From Corythoichthys intestinalis (lineage: Eukaryota > Chordata > Actinopteri > Syngnathiformes > Syngnathidae), in contig NC_080395.1 of the NCBI RefSeq assembly GCF_030265065.1, positions 53,163,001 to 53,227,000 of the forward strand: a DNA stretch of 64,000 bases, in the 5' to 3' direction. The notes beneath the pieces are model-generated. The model ran no database searches, was not told the DNA's origin, and saw only the letters and a list, made by a program, of their open reading frames with translations. The stretch's first letter is position 1; each line of letters starts with the position of its first letter. The translations under genes were made by a program, and so were the position numbers. Positions 31,856 to 49,701 of the stretch are shown in pieces.

Positions 31856-33150
31856 CATTCATCTATCTACTTATTCTCGGAGTCGACGTGATGTCACGAT
31901 GACGTCATCTCGCTTAGCAACGTGTTGCCATTTTGAGATGGGGGCACGCACGGGTAAACAGCCGTAGACAAACGTTGTCTGAAATTCATATATTTCAGCT
32001 GTGTTTTGCGTTTTTTTCATAAAAACGTCTTAGACATGACTTATTATCACGAGTCACTGCCCAAAGACGCGAGGAGGCGATACAACTTAAAATTAGCATG
32101 TATTGGCCTGCAAATCTGCCCATACAAAGTCGTAGCTGATAGATGGATAAATAATCCAAAGGAATTGCCTGCAGTGGAGTTCGGAAACATCTACAACTAC
32201 CTCATAAAGTCAGTAAGTTGACCTTTATCAATTACGTGGAACATGTACTGTGTGGAACTAAGAAAACTGGTTGTATATACGGAGTGATTATTCCTGCCGT
32301 TACCGGTAATTCGCCTCAAAGCGTTATTTAGCCGTGAACACGTCACGGCAAAATAACCAATTCCCACCAGACCAATAATATACCGATTGACCGATCAGAG
32401 CAGTTTACGGCAAAAGAAAAATAACGCTTTGCGTGTTGTCGGTTACGGTAATAATAACCACTACCTAGTCTATTGAATCTTAGCAGCAAATTGGGGCAAA
32501 AAAAATCGATTAAAGTTTACTCACCATTAATAAAATGTCGGCTGCAAACGTAAATGTGCCTAGATTTAGGTTCCCACTGGCGAGAATGGTCCACGGAACC
32601 GTCTTCTTTTATTGTTCCTCGATTGATTGCTTTCAGCCATTAGCTTGTCCTTTTCTTCTCATGAGGAAGAATGAATAACTTCAAATGTCGCTCTGAACTC
32701 TTCCTTGTGTTACAACCCGCAACACGGCAACTTTTAGTCATTCCGACGGGGGAAAAAAAATGCAAATAAGACAAAACTTCAACGCGTTTATACTACAATG
32801 CACGACAGAGCAACCACTTGTGACTCGTGTTTTGCCCCCATTTCAATATGGCGACACTTTGTTGTGGCTGGTGACGTCATTAATGCCCAGATGTCCGACT
32901 GCGAGAATGTGTCTGGAGGAGAGAGAGGAAGCGCCCTGATAACAAACGAGGTTGGAAAAACAGCTGTTTTGGTGATTGCTTGTTCGGCGTGATTGCAGCC
33001 AACAGTAACCGTTAATTCTGCAATAAAAAAGTAGGTGAGACCAACTCTCTGTGCGTTCTCTATATCCAGTGCGACGCTACAATAGATATTCCTGACATTT
33101 TGATTGGGTGGGCATGACTCACGTCTGGGTGGGCCGTGCCCATCCAGCCC
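31650..33150. mobile_element. Unclassified 1.5 kb DNA element with 10 bp direct flanks
   Basis: The ends GGCCCGGAT (left) and, inverted, GGGCTGGAT (right) are bounded by the direct repeat ATATAAAACA (31640-31649 and 33152-33161). A plus-strand frame at 32036-32221 begins MTYYHESLPKDARRRYNLKL and ends at a GTAAGT-like donor. I recall similar openings in fish transposon-associated proteins but cannot name the family. A T-run lies at 31827-31855. Confidence 0.6.
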
Positions 33151-33297
33151 GATATAAAACATTGCTTGTTATGGCAGTCATGCATAACAAGTCTAACAGA
33201 AATATTGCTAAAACAAAATAAAAAACCTCAGAATTTCTTATTGTACACATAACGTAGCTGAATGAGGGAAGAAGAGACAAGTTTTCCAATAAAATCA

Positions 33298-33303
33298 TTT
33301 ATT
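33298..33303 (-). promoter_or_regulatory. Polyadenylation signal for the mettl21c-like gene
   Basis: TTTATT on the plus strand reads AATAAA on the minus strand, about 136 nt after the stop codon at 33439. Confidence 0.55.
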
Positions 33304-33438
33304 TAAAAAAATATGTGCAATCAAAAATCAAAAGGTTATTGGGTTTGTTTGACAAATAGTTCTTTGCAAATTCATAAAAAAAAACAAAACAAGCCCATTG
33401 CTCTTGGTGATAGTGTCATTTGTGGCATGAAATTAACT

Positions 33439-38407
<4,969 letters not shown>

Positions 38408-40888
38408 TGCCACTGCACTTCTGACAATATTCACCTCTCCACTGTGTGTTCACAAATATTCCTATGAAATGCACGGTAGGGTTTGACAATCAAAAATATT
38501 ACATGGAGTAAATCAAAAGTGTATATTTTAATTTCATAGAAGCACACCATAATGCCATTATATTATTTTGATATTCATTTAGTCACTGACTGTGTAACAG
38601 GCACAATTTGAACTTTTTATAGAGCAAAAATGAAATTTAGGTATATTTCAACTTGAGAAAAACAATCGTAATACATATTTTCAGTTCGGCAACAAATTCA
38701 AAAATGTTTAGGCATGTAACGCTTAAAAATATTGCTGTTTCATTTCATATTACAACCTTATTTTACAGATTCACTTAAATTTGCTACATGTCTTTGTTAC
38801 CAAGCATGTTTTTACCCCAAAAAAGCTTATTTCAGAAATTGACATGAAATACCGTAGGTCTGGTTAAAATTACCCAGACACCTGAGGGTAAAGCAAGTAC
38901 TTGCAAGTTGCAACATATGGGAGACATTTTCATCTTTTTTCCCCATTTAACCTAACCACTTTTCAGATAGAAATTCTGGTAAACAAAAAAACATTACCCT
39001 TCTCAATCCCACCTTACCTTCAACTGTAGACTTCCCTGCTATACCGATTAAGTCCCTGGAGAGTTCTGGAGTGCAATTTGTGTGCATCTGGAGATATCTG
39101 CCTGAGGAGATATAGGGACCGAGCATCCTAGGGGACACTCCCATCGTCATCATCATTATCGCAAGGGCATATGTGTATTTTTAGAGTTGAAGACCTGATA
39201 AATAAACACAAGCAGCAGGGGAGCACATGCACGTACACAAAAAGATGATTTGCAACCGACAATGATGAGCATGTCATGACCCCAGCAGGGACTCTACTTC
39301 CTGTTTTCTCTGCCACAACATTATGAAAGGCCTCCTAAATTTCCTAAACAGAATATAGCAAACGCCATGTCTTGTCTATTTTGTGCATGGCCTCAACTGC
39401 TTGAACGATTCAGATCAGTTCACCAAGCTAAAAATACTCCCGAACAGTCGTTAATACTTGAATTTATGTGATGCATTAGTCTTATGAAAGGAAAAAAAAA
39501 AACATTTTCATTGATTTAAATCTTTTTTTTTCTTTTGCAGGGTGACAGCAGATGAAGGAGGTCAGATCCTGCAAATTATATTGCTTACACGTAGGCACCC
39601 TCAAATGTGGTAATGGCTTCAGTTTCTTCACCAGGTATTGACGGTAACAGGATCAGGCTTGCATGCAACCACACCACCCAACCAGCCCCCTGAAGAGGGA
39701 AAGTAGGACGCCTCTACAAAATGTACTCCAATTAAAGCTGAAAAAAGCTCCCTCATTTATTTTTTAATAGCCTTTGACCCTAAAGTTCAGTTCACACCGA
39801 GATATCACTTTGATCCATGCACATTCCAAATACACAACTCATCCATGCTTAGGACATGTTTACAGCAGTTAGGTCATTGCTTCACTTTTATTGTTGATGT
39901 AGATCAGCCTTATATGGGGGAAAAGAGATAAGGCTTTTTGAAAGATTGATGGCAGGCAACAAATTAGGTCTTTGCCTCAGTAGGATGTTGTTTACAGTGT
40001 GTGCATTCAGGGACTCTGATAGCTTTCAGCTGCTGAGTTTGTTTTGAAAAAGACACAAAGACTGTCGGTCTTCTCGGATCACAAAGCCTTTACGCTTTAA
40101 TCCAGTGGTCCACCGTGGTGCTCTCTTCAGCAGCCAGGTTATGCCTATCACCTGCCCACTGAGCAAAGGGATGTTGAAGGGTTGAGGGATTTATGATTCA
40201 TAAATTACATTTTATGTGAGCTTTGATGGTTCAGACAGCTGGCACATTGCTGGAGCTCTCTCGCCTATGTTCATGTTACTAAGGCCTCGAACCTGCCTAT
40301 GTTTAAAATATATTGTTGGCAGGGAACATGGGTGCTAGAATAAAAAGAATACAATACTTGTTGTTTTGCATTTGTGAACATTTACGATATTGAACTCAGC
40401 TTTAATAGACACATTAAAGGCGTTAAATTTTAATCATGCTGTAAATACCTGAATTCAAATCCCAATAGTAAGGTGATGCCTGTTGGAAACATCTGCAGCC
40501 TCGATTGCCAGATTCTTGCTGATATTTTCGGCTGACTTGCACGGTTGAGAATGCCAGCAACCCATGATCAAAGATTACACCATTAAGTTGGCCCACAGCC
40601 TCTGGAGGTGATTATTAAAAGACATAGAGTGTAGTATCATGCGACCTTGCACAGTCATGTTTTCGTCTGTGTTTCCAAGAATGATTGCTACCAGTACAAC
40701 TCCACGTAACTTACTATTTTAATTTATTTACAAAACGTTGTGGAGAGGTATCCAACAGTGACTGTTGAATTTAAATGGGGAGCCATGATTCATGCAAATA
40801 AGACCAGGGTGTATCCTACATGATGGCCCAATTTAGCCAAGGATTTCTTTGATGAACTCATGACTTTTCAACCATGTTGAAAATGAAT
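38408..40888. other. Intergenic DNA between the two mettl21 genes
   Basis: This stretch should contain the promoter of the mettl21c-like gene. I see no exon, terminal repeat or known protein similarity in it. Confidence 0.4.
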
Positions 40889-41069
40889 ATCACATTTAGC
40901 GGAGGCACGGTGGCAGAGTGCACATCCGCCTCACAGTTCTGAGATCAAGGGTTCCAGCCCGGGCTCCGGCCTTCCTGTGTGGAGTTTGCATGTTCTTCCT
41001 GTGCCTGTGTGGGTTTTCTCTGGGTAATCCGGGTAAACAAGCATGGGAGGCTGATCAAACACTCTAAAT

Positions 41070-41490
41070 CAGGGGTCCCCAAACTTTTTCCTGTGAGGGC
41101 CACATAACTTTTCCCTTCTCTGATGAGGAGCCGGGGTCAGTTTGTAACAGAAAAAGTGTGAAGATTGCATGAGTGCCTAAATGTAAAAATGTATTGTTTT
41201 TCAGGAAGCCACAATCAAATAACCCTTCCTGGATTCTTCACGGAACAAAAGTAAATCAAATAATAATATAATATAATATAATATAATATAATATAATATA
41301 ATATAATATAATATAATATAATATAATATAATATAATATAATATAATATAATATAATATAATTAAATTAAATTAAATTAACCAAATAACCCTCTCTGGGT
41401 TCTTCACAGAAAAAGCCAGGAAATGAATAACACAACTTAAAAAAAAAAAAAAAAAACTGTCAGGGGGCCGGACCAAATAGGGGAAACCTG
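41070..41490. mobile_element. hAT-like element inserted in the SINE
   Basis: It begins CAGGGGTCCCCAAACTTTTT and ends GGGGAAACCTG, flanked by the perfect 8 bp duplication CTCTAAAT (41062-41069 and 41491-41498). About 110 bp of its middle is an ATAAT-type microsatellite. No transposase frame. Confidence 0.85.
41258..41385. repeat. ATAAT pentanucleotide microsatellite
   Basis: More than twenty nearly perfect TAATA units inside the hAT-like element. Confidence 0.9.
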
Positions 41491-42057
41491 CTCTAAATTG
41501 TCCATAGGAATGAGTGTGTACGCGAATGGTTGTTGTCTAGTTGCGTCCTGTGATTGGCTGGCAACCAATTCAGGGTGTACCCTGCCTACCCATAGTTAGC
41601 TGGGACTGGCTCCAGCTCTCCCGTGACCCTCGTGAGGATAAGCGGCTCGGACAATGAATGAATGAACATCACATTTAGCCTCTGAAACACACACAAAAAC
41701 CTTGTAATTGATCAATCACCAATGATATTAGTAGAAAATTGCTATGGCATAAAACTTACATATTGGCCACATGTGAAATTTGTGATGACAAGATGGACAG
41801 AATGGAGAGATTGAACTGAAACACATATAACTTTTCCTGCTCCTTTCACATAGTATCATTAGGATAATCATGATGCAGTGGACTGTCTTTTTTTCTACAA
41901 GCCAAAATGGCTGCTCTTTAAATTTTGTAGACATATATCACATATAGAAAATTATGTATGTACGGTATAAAATGAAGAACACAGCTCAAATTTTTCCAGG
42001 TGAAGTCAGAAAACTGTATACTCACAGACCACGACATTAGGAAGAATTACAGAAAGT

Positions 42058-42063
42058 TTTATT
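42058..42063 (-). promoter_or_regulatory. Polyadenylation signal for the mettl21e-like gene
   Basis: A minus-strand AATAAA lies about 346 nt after the stop codon at 42409 and is the nearest canonical signal noticed. Confidence 0.45.
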
Positions 42064-42408
42064 ACATCATATACTGTAAACTGAGGGCATTACCTTGTGT
42101 TTACAATTTAAACAGACCATATATCTTTAAAAAAGTTATTGCCTAAAGCATAGTGTTCCCAACAAGGAATATGTAGCCCATTGCCAGTGCACTACAAGCA
42201 ATGATTAACCGCATCATCTATTGGGTGAGGTATGTAAAAGGGTAAATAGGCTTAGAAAGATTCATTGTAAAAAACAAAAAAAACTTTTTAAGAATTTGCC
42301 GATACCAAGTCCCAATCTGACACCAAAAAAAGTTATTTGTTAAAAAAATGAAAAATGGCCCGATCGGCCCGATTTTCCTTCACGTGATCGAAAAAGGACA
42401 TGCCTAGT

Positions 42409-45400
42409 TTAAAAAGATACTTGTTTTTGATCTGTAGTCCTCTTCTGTTTCTTCCAGGCTCTGTACAGTTTAATGCTAAGACTCGGAAGGTCATACAATT
42501 CTTCCAGGTAAAAGCGCTCGCCGAAACGATCCACAAAGCTGTTCTCTGGGTCGAGGCGAAAACGCATGGCCCACAGGATCTGCGTGTTCACCTGGCAGAG
42601 GTGGCTGAAGGTGTCCAAGAGCTGGTCTAGGTAGGGGTGGGCGTACACCACATCTGCAGCCAGGATGTAGTCGAAATAGTGTGTGCTTTGTGGGAACTTC
42701 TGTTCCACCTCTGGGCCCCAGACCAGCTCTGTAACCTGCCAATTATAGTCCAACAAAGTATATTTTAATTGCATTTAAGGTACGATGCAAGTACAATTCA
42801 AAGTAATTGTGAAAAGCGTTTTTTTCTTGAAAGATCCAAAGTTGTTATAACGTTGTTTCTAGCACAAACCAGAGGGGTGTATTTGCACCGTCCTTTTGTG
42901 TTGCAAGTGACATTGTACTGGAGGTTCCCTAACACATCTGGAAGGTCAGTAGACGTAACCTTAGCACCTTAGCACATAAGACAAAACAAATGGGACTTCA
43001 ACACTGTGATCTAAATAAATGCAAACGTGACCGCAGTTCAATATAGGTTAGGCAAAGTTAAGTTGTATTACCTAAAAGACTTGAAACGATCGAGACGAGA
43101 CCAGTTCCTGCACCCAATTCTATCACGTTCTTGTCCATTAAGTTGTACTTGTCACGATTGGTCTCCAGAAAGTGACACAACACCATAGCCTAAATGGTGA
43201 GAGTGTTAAATAGTTTGAAATCAGCAGTTCATGATAAATTCTGATAAATGTCTTTTGTGCGCATATATACCGAGGGCCAGAGTACAGCTCCATATAGGTC
43301 TGTTGATTCTTTAATTCGGATCTCCAAGTCAGAGAAGATGTAACCCTCCCACGTCTCTGGGCCGATGACAGATGGGTGGGACTGGCGTGCCAGGATGGCT
43401 TTTGCGAGTTCTACGAGAGAAGCAGATGCCACTTAGGGATAGTAACAGACATTGTGTGTACATGACAGAACGTGACAAAAAATGTTCAAAGTTTAAAAAA
43501 GTTATCAAGTGGTAAATTTATTGTACATGATAGTGCAGTCATGGTAAATTCTGACACTAAAATAATTATTTCCACTTGCACGTTGAATGACTCAAAACTG
43601 AAAAAATAGCCAATTATTTTCACATCACATGCTTTCTTATCATGAGGACATGGGCTGAATTCATATTCTTGTAATCTCCCATATTCTGCATAAGAAGTGG
43701 TAATAAATTACTGTGCTCCAGACCATGTTGGAGGGCATGTTAAGATTTAACCTTAATTCAACATTACTACATGAGAAAAATCTCACTGATACACCTCAGT
43801 GCTGGACATACTGGTTGAACATAAAAATATCATACCTTGGTCGGGATGTACTAATGGGCTCACAGAAAAAGCCCTATCTGCAAGACTTTGATTTGAGATT
43901 TTGTTGTAGGCAACCAGTGCCTTCTACAAAAACAAATTTCTGACACAAGTGTAAAGTCTTTTGTGTCGAAGAAAAAGTAATAATAATGATAATACATTTT
44001 ATTTCTAGAGCGCTTTTTAAGACAAGCAAAGACGCTTTACACGAATGATGGGGACACAGTAGCTCAACAGGAATAACAAAAGAATCATAAAATTAGATTA
44101 AAAGCAGGATAAAAGTAAATGAAATGTTTAAGAGGTCAGGATAAGACCGAGATAAGGATCATGGTGGGTAAGAGAGTGTGAATAGGTGGGTTTTGAGTCT
44201 GGATTTGAAAAGAGATAAGGTAGATACAGTATATTGTGAAAATCGAGGGTTAGGGAGTTCCAGAGCAGGGAGGCACAGTGACTAAAAGCTCTGGAGCCGA
44301 AGTTGGCGAGACGGTCACGGGGGACCGAGAGGTGGAGGATAGGGGCGGAGCGATGTGAATGTGAACGGGGGAGACAGTTGATACAGAGGGATTGCGTAGG
44401 TAGGGAGGTGCCAGGCCATGGAGTGCTTTAAAGGTAATGCCAAGGATCTTGTAATTGATTCTTAGTTTTACTGGGAGCCAGTGAAGTTGACGGAGGACGT
44501 GGGTGATGTGGTGTGTGGTAGGGGTCTGAGTGATGAGGCGTGCTGCTGAGTTTTGGAGGAGCTGCAGTTTCTGAAGGGACCTATTTGGGAGACCGAAGAG
44601 CAGTGAGTTACAGAAATCAAGCTGGGAAGTGACTAGACTACAGACAAGAGTGTAAGCGGTATGTGGTGTGAGAGATGGGAGGAGGCGAGAAATATTACGA
44701 AGGTGGAAGTAGGCCGATTTGGTGATGTCGTTAATATGGGAGTGGAAGGAGAGCGTGCTGTCGAGGATGACACCCAGACTCCTAACCTGAGTGGAGGGAG
44801 ATATCGGTATATTGTTGATGGTAAAAGAGAACTTGTTATTGTTAGAGAGCGTGGTGTTGCTGCCTACAAGGAGGACTTATGATTTTGAGCTATTGTGGAG
44901 GAGGAAGTTGGAGGAGAACCAAGAGTTAATGTCTTCTAAACAGTGGCTGAGGGAGGAGGGCGGAAGGGAAAAGGTTGCTTTTGAGGAAATGTAGAGCTGG
45001 GTGTCATCCGTGTAGCAGTGGAAGTTAATGTTATGTTCACGGAAGATGGAACCGAGGGGGGAGAATATGAATAATGAAGAGGAGCGGCCCCAGGACAGAA
45101 CCCTGGTGCATGCGAGCGTAGACAGGGAGAGATTTGATTTGTTGGGGCCGGATTTGACAAATTGTGTGCAGTCGGACAGGTAGGAAGTGAACCAAGAATG
45201 GGGTGTGTGGGTGATACCAAGGGAGGAAGAAGGATAATAAACTGGAGTCAGAAGCTATGAGGAGGTCGTTTGTAATTTTAAGTAAGGCTGTTTCAGTGCT
45301 ATGGAGGGGGTGGAAACCGGAATGAAACTGCTCGTAAATGTTATTGCTAATTAGGTGGTTATGGAGTAGGGATGCAACGTTTTTTTCAAGAATTTTGGAA

Positions 45401-48400
45401 ATGAAAGGTAAATTGGAAATGGGGCAGAGGTTATTGAAATTGGTGGGATCCCTACCGGGTTTCATATGAATGAGTGTGATGGAAGCAGTTTTGAGAGATG
45501 AGGGAATTGTACCGGATAAGAACGAGGAGTGAATGATATTAGTGATGAGGGGGACAATTGAGAGAAGACAAGTTTGGATGAGGGCAGAGGGAGGAGGATC
45601 AAGATGACAGGTAGTGGGTTTGGATTTCATAATGGTGTCACAGATAACCGGGATTGAAGGAAGGGTAAAACTGGAGAGGGTGCTGTTGAGAGGGACATGA
45701 AAGGGAATAGAGTCAGAAACTGCAAAAGTACACTAGAATCCATCTGCAACATTGACCATAAGAAATTAAAAGTATTCAAGCTTAGGTGACCAAAGGGGAT
45801 GATCAACTTGCTTTTTCAATTCAGGATGTTTCAACTGATAGAACAATAATATTTGCCATTTGGCATGTACCAGAAGCCAAAAAACATCAGAGTAGTTTTG
45901 GTTTACAAGGAGCAATGCAAAAGTGTGTCGCTCAATAACGTTTTGCCTCACCAACAGTGTACTGATGTGCATTTGGAAAAGAGTTGTCACTTTTACAGAG
46001 AGAGGACATTGATTGAACACTTTTCATTCTTTTTTAGGCATACAGGTTCATTTTGATGTTACACTGATTTTGTAATGTGACCCTTCTAATTCCCTTGACC
46101 CTAAATATGCCCATTTAGGACAGCAAGTTCCAAATTGATCCTGAAGCCTTGAGAGACTACGATGTACATGCTCTTCTCTCGGTCTGACATGAAATGAAAC
46201 GTGGAGTCCATGAAAGTTTTTCTGATAGGGGACCAAGTGAGATACCGAAAAGCCACACAAGTGTTAATGCACAGTGTGTCATATTCAATATCTCCAATGA
46301 AATTAAACCTACATTTACAACAAGGAATGTGTCCACCATAAACAGCTACTATTACCTGCCAGAGCTTTTAGCACAGGTTACTATTCAAAGCCTCCTCAAG
46401 GTTAATTTGAGAGTGCTCGGACTTGAGAATGATGACTAAGAGTCTAGGATGCACAACTATACCTTGATAAATGGAGATGGCCTATATGCAATAGACATTC
46501 TCCAACAGAGTTGACTTGTCTGACAGTCTTCTTAACCAACATTGGAACAGCAGCAGAGGCAGTGATGAACAAGAAATTATTTGTCGACAGAACAGAAGTA
46601 ATGGCCCTGGTAGCATAGCCAAGTGATTGACACTGCTGTAAATAACATTCTAGAATTCATAATGCCCAGAGCACACATCCCAAGATTAGAACTTTCTTTC
46701 AAGTTAGCAGGCCTTAACCGGATGGAACCTGATCTTCAGCATAATGTCAAAAGACAGCAATGTGATTCTGGGCTATAAATGCATAGGAACCAGACACATT
46801 TGGGAATGTACGTAACCAATTCCTGCACATTCCAACATCCTGATGTCCACAACAGGATCATTTTAGCCAGAAGCAGAACGCTGGAAATGATGCTTGGTCT
46901 TGTCAGTAGTAATCTGGACTCTGTGTTCTTCCAGGTGAAGGACAGCGATGAATTGCACATGTACAGAAATTATAAAGAGTGTGTGCTTATTTTCCTAGCT
47001 ACCTTTTGCCTGTTTGATTTCGGTTTGGGACAGAGGGATCGTAACAGTGTGATTTCAGTTTCCATTCAGTTAGGGGGACCAAACGTCCTCTTTTGCCCTG
47101 ACATGTCCACTTTTTACATCCTGTCTGGGGTAACTGGCAGGGTTTTAAAAATTCATGAAAATGTCTGGTTTTCATTATTTTTCACGGAACCAATTATCGT
47201 TGTGTTGAAATTGGTTGATGCTTTGCACAGAATACTACAGTACTCTGATGCCTGTGACGTGTTCCCAGAGAGCCTGCCCAGTTGTTTAGACTTCTATTAT
47301 GATCAATATGTGTATAATCAAATGCATTAAGTCAAAAATGCCTTTACTCTACGCTGGTTACTAATGTACGCATGCGTATGCAGTCGCAAACTGGCTTTAC
47401 CATGGCGTCAACTGTCAATTCTCATTCACAAACAAATGACAGGAGCTCACAGGTGATCAGTATGTACACTTGCTAAAATTATTTTTCGGCAACTGTTGAC
47501 TCGTGTCAGAGCTTTTTATTGGTGTGATCTGTAAAATCCCGTTTGGTGTCACATCGTTGTGCTGCCGATGATTGTAAACTTTTAAAGCAATGTTTGATTT
47601 TGACTTGGCTACCGGGGCTCGCTAGTAGGGTAGCTCTCTGTGAGCTAAGCTTGCTAGGCATTATAGGAAATGTAGTTTTGAACTGCTGCATTTGGAAACA
47701 TGCTGGTTGAATCGTTTGTCAGTTTATTTCGGTTATTGTTTGCGTGCAATCTGGAACATTAAATGAGAATAATAATTGAGTGGGAATAACAATTTGTCAA
47801 CGACAATTGTAGTCATAGTACCGGTAATTTATAAAATGTTTAGATGGCTGTGTGTATTGACTGGACTACATTTCCATGGGTCTGCATTATATCAATGAAA
47901 TATTTAGCTATTACTATTTGAACAACTTTTATGTAATGATGACTTAATGATGACGTTGCTGACTATGAATATATATTATGGTCATAGTATAATTATTATT
48001 ATTTGTCTCCTTGGTTTATCACCTGTGTATTTGAGGGAAAATGGAAAAACATCAAATGTAAGCACGAATGTTAACCATTTGTGAGCTGCGTACCGCCCAT
48101 TCGGAGGGCAAATATAAATATCCAAACCCCAGTGTTACTGTGCTCAGTAACAGAAAAAATACGTCGGCGCAGTGTTCCATTGTCTCTCAAACTGCTAAAA
48201 CAAAACAAAAAACCTAAAGACTAAAGTGTGTGTGTTTTTTTTTCGTTTGTTTGATTTGTTAAATTATTAATGTTGTGAGGCTACGGTTTGATTTACATTT
48301 ATTCCACCATTAATTCTTTTCAAATTTTTTTGTTTTTGCATTTTTATTGTTCTTTTTTCTTTTTCTTTTTTTTTTTTTTTAAACAATAAAGCCTGTTGAG

Positions 48401-49701
48401 TAACCTCTGTGAATTTGTGTCTTTGGTCTTTGTCTATGAAACTGAATTTTTCCATCAAGACGGATTAGGTACACTTTAAATACATGTTCAAGTGATAGGG
48501 TATCTTTGAGTGAACTTCAATTAAATTTAAGTATCTCGAGGCTGGGCCGAGTGTCATATTTTTCATTTTTTTGCCAGCAGACTCAAAATCCTGCATACGT
48601 CTGATGCTTTTGCCAGTGTTGTCAATGTATGAAATGGAGTAACTGTTCATGAAGTTGTTGCATCTTGTTTTGATTAAAAAAAAACAAAAACAAAAAAAAA
48701 AACCTCCCTTGATTAATGTGAGTAGTTAGTCAATGAATTATTGAGAAATAAATAATAGAAATGCCTCCAAGTACATCAAATTAAGTTGTTGAAAAGAAAA
48801 AAAATGGCATTGCTAAGATTAGGGGGGCCACTGTGTTCCTACTAAAAAACAATTAAAATAAAAAGTTAGTCTTGAACTCTATACAAATGTTACTCTAATC
48901 GTATCCACAAAAATAACGCAACAATGGCTGTCCTAAACATTAGGCATGTGATTTGAACGGACGGATTCGAACTTGTATAATCACTTTACCACCTGTAACA
49001 ATTTCGACGATAAACATCATTTTACTTATTTACATTAAAATACAGTACTAATGTTGCCTAATGGAGAGATGGAGAATTAAAAAAAAAAATTCCCCACAAT
49101 TAAAATGCCATTAAACTAATTCAAAATAATAAACATGTTCACTAGAAACGTATTCCAGGATGCCTTACTTTTAATTTCACTACTGCTATAAATCCTTCAA
49201 AACCAAAATGACCGTTATTAAACAAATAGCTGTAATTTAATTGACCACTTTTTGACTGATCGTTTATTCTATAATCATAAGGATTTCATTAGACTTTGCT
49301 ATGCAACAGTATAAATATTTTTGACACACAACTTGCATTATGCAACACTTGTTAGGTAGAGAGATCAAGGGAACCCCATGTAGAAACAACCCTGGGACCT
49401 TTGTGTATAAATAAAGATGCTACATTGCTCAGCAAGGGAAAACACATGTCTTAAGACCATTTCATGCTTATGTAACATTTTAACAAATTACAAAATTGGA
49501 ATCCAAGACTTGTCTTGATCTTAATGTTGTGAAGTTTGCAGCTCATGTGTAAAGCTGGAAGTAAAGTTTATGAGCGCATCTTGACTAATCTAATGACACA
49601 GGGCTCTCTTAAAAATTTTCTGGGATTAGTAAACATGTTTAGAAAAGTTTCTCACCTTCCTCTCTAGTCTTGGAGCTCCCCTCACACTGCTCAGACTCCA
49701 T
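42409..49701 (-). CDS. mettl21e: METTL21E-like protein-lysine methyltransferase, single domain
   Basis: This is a second METTL21-family methyltransferase upstream of the mettl21c-like gene and on the same strand. Exons on the minus strand: 49701-49656, 43410-43271, 43189-43072, 42967-42870, 42735-42409. Lengths 46, 140, 118, 98 and 327 sum to 729 nt, so 242 aa plus stop, and all phases agree. Motif I is [18 protein letters not shown], followed by [15 protein letters not shown] and [15 protein letters not shown]. The N-terminal strand ETWEGYIF...[14 protein letters not shown] resembles METTL21E (a gene in mouse, a pseudogene in human) more than METTL21C. The 118 nt exon is shared with both halves of the mettl21c-like gene, but this gene has an extra intron (42736-42869) that splits the last exon. 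Intron 1 (49655-43411) is about 6.2 kb and contains an L2-like LINE and a TIR element. The family is certain; the E versus C assignment is from memory. Confidence 0.85.
43976..45724 (-). mobile_element. L2-like LINE, 5'-truncated, in mettl21e intron 1
   Basis: The minus strand carries a reverse transcriptase from [20 protein letters not shown] through [34 protein letters not shown] and [18 protein letters not shown], then a shift into further frames to the 3' end. The 3' tail near 43980-44015 reads (inverted) AGCGCTCTAGAAATAAAATG followed by ATT repeats, typical of this LINE group. The copy has several frame breaks. A shorter relative is in tpp2 intron 24. Confidence 0.85.
45725..47070. other. 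Unrecognised part of mettl21e intron 1
   Basis: About 1.3 kb of near-average composition with several short frames on both strands, but no protein family I know and no terminal repeats. It could be an old, decayed repeat. Confidence 0.35.
47071..48570. mobile_element. Second copy of the TAGGGTGACCA-type TIR element (without the piggyBac insertion)
   Basis: It starts TAGGGGGACCAAACGTCCTC and matches 2783-3800 and 5614-5700 in order, giving the empty site for the piggyBac insertion around 48485-48505. The right terminus is degraded after GGGCCGAGTGTCATA. No coding frame. Confidence 0.75.
48586..49655. other. Start of mettl21e intron 1, nothing recognised
   Basis: AT-rich DNA without recognisable exons or repeats other than A-runs. 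Confidence 0.4.

Larger units (their letters stand above)
40901..41667 (+). mobile_element. tRNA-type SINE with 12 bp target duplication, split by a hAT insertion
   Basis: The head GGAGGCACGGTGGCAGAGTG resembles a tRNA A box, and GGGTTCCAGCCCGG a B box. The tail ends CGGCTCGGACAATGAATGAA. A perfect 12 bp direct repeat ATCACATTTAGC flanks it (40889-40900 and 41668-41679). The body is interrupted at 41070-41490 by a separate element. Confidence 0.85.

Noticed and set aside
32798-33162. Overlapping frames of 64-124 aa on both strands
   Set aside because: They lie inside the 31650-33150 element, have no family resemblance, and shadow each other.
39541-39700. TTTTGCAG followed by a purine-rich stretch, resembling an exon acceptor
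   Set aside because: The following frames are short and match no neighbour gene; no donor with consistent phase was found.
44661-44994. Plus-strand frames of 67-73 aa
   Set aside because: Antisense shadows of the L2-like LINE on the minus strand.
46779-47330. 183 aa plus-strand frame
   Set aside because: It crosses from unrecognised DNA into the TIR element that starts at 47071 and resembles no protein I know; chance frame.
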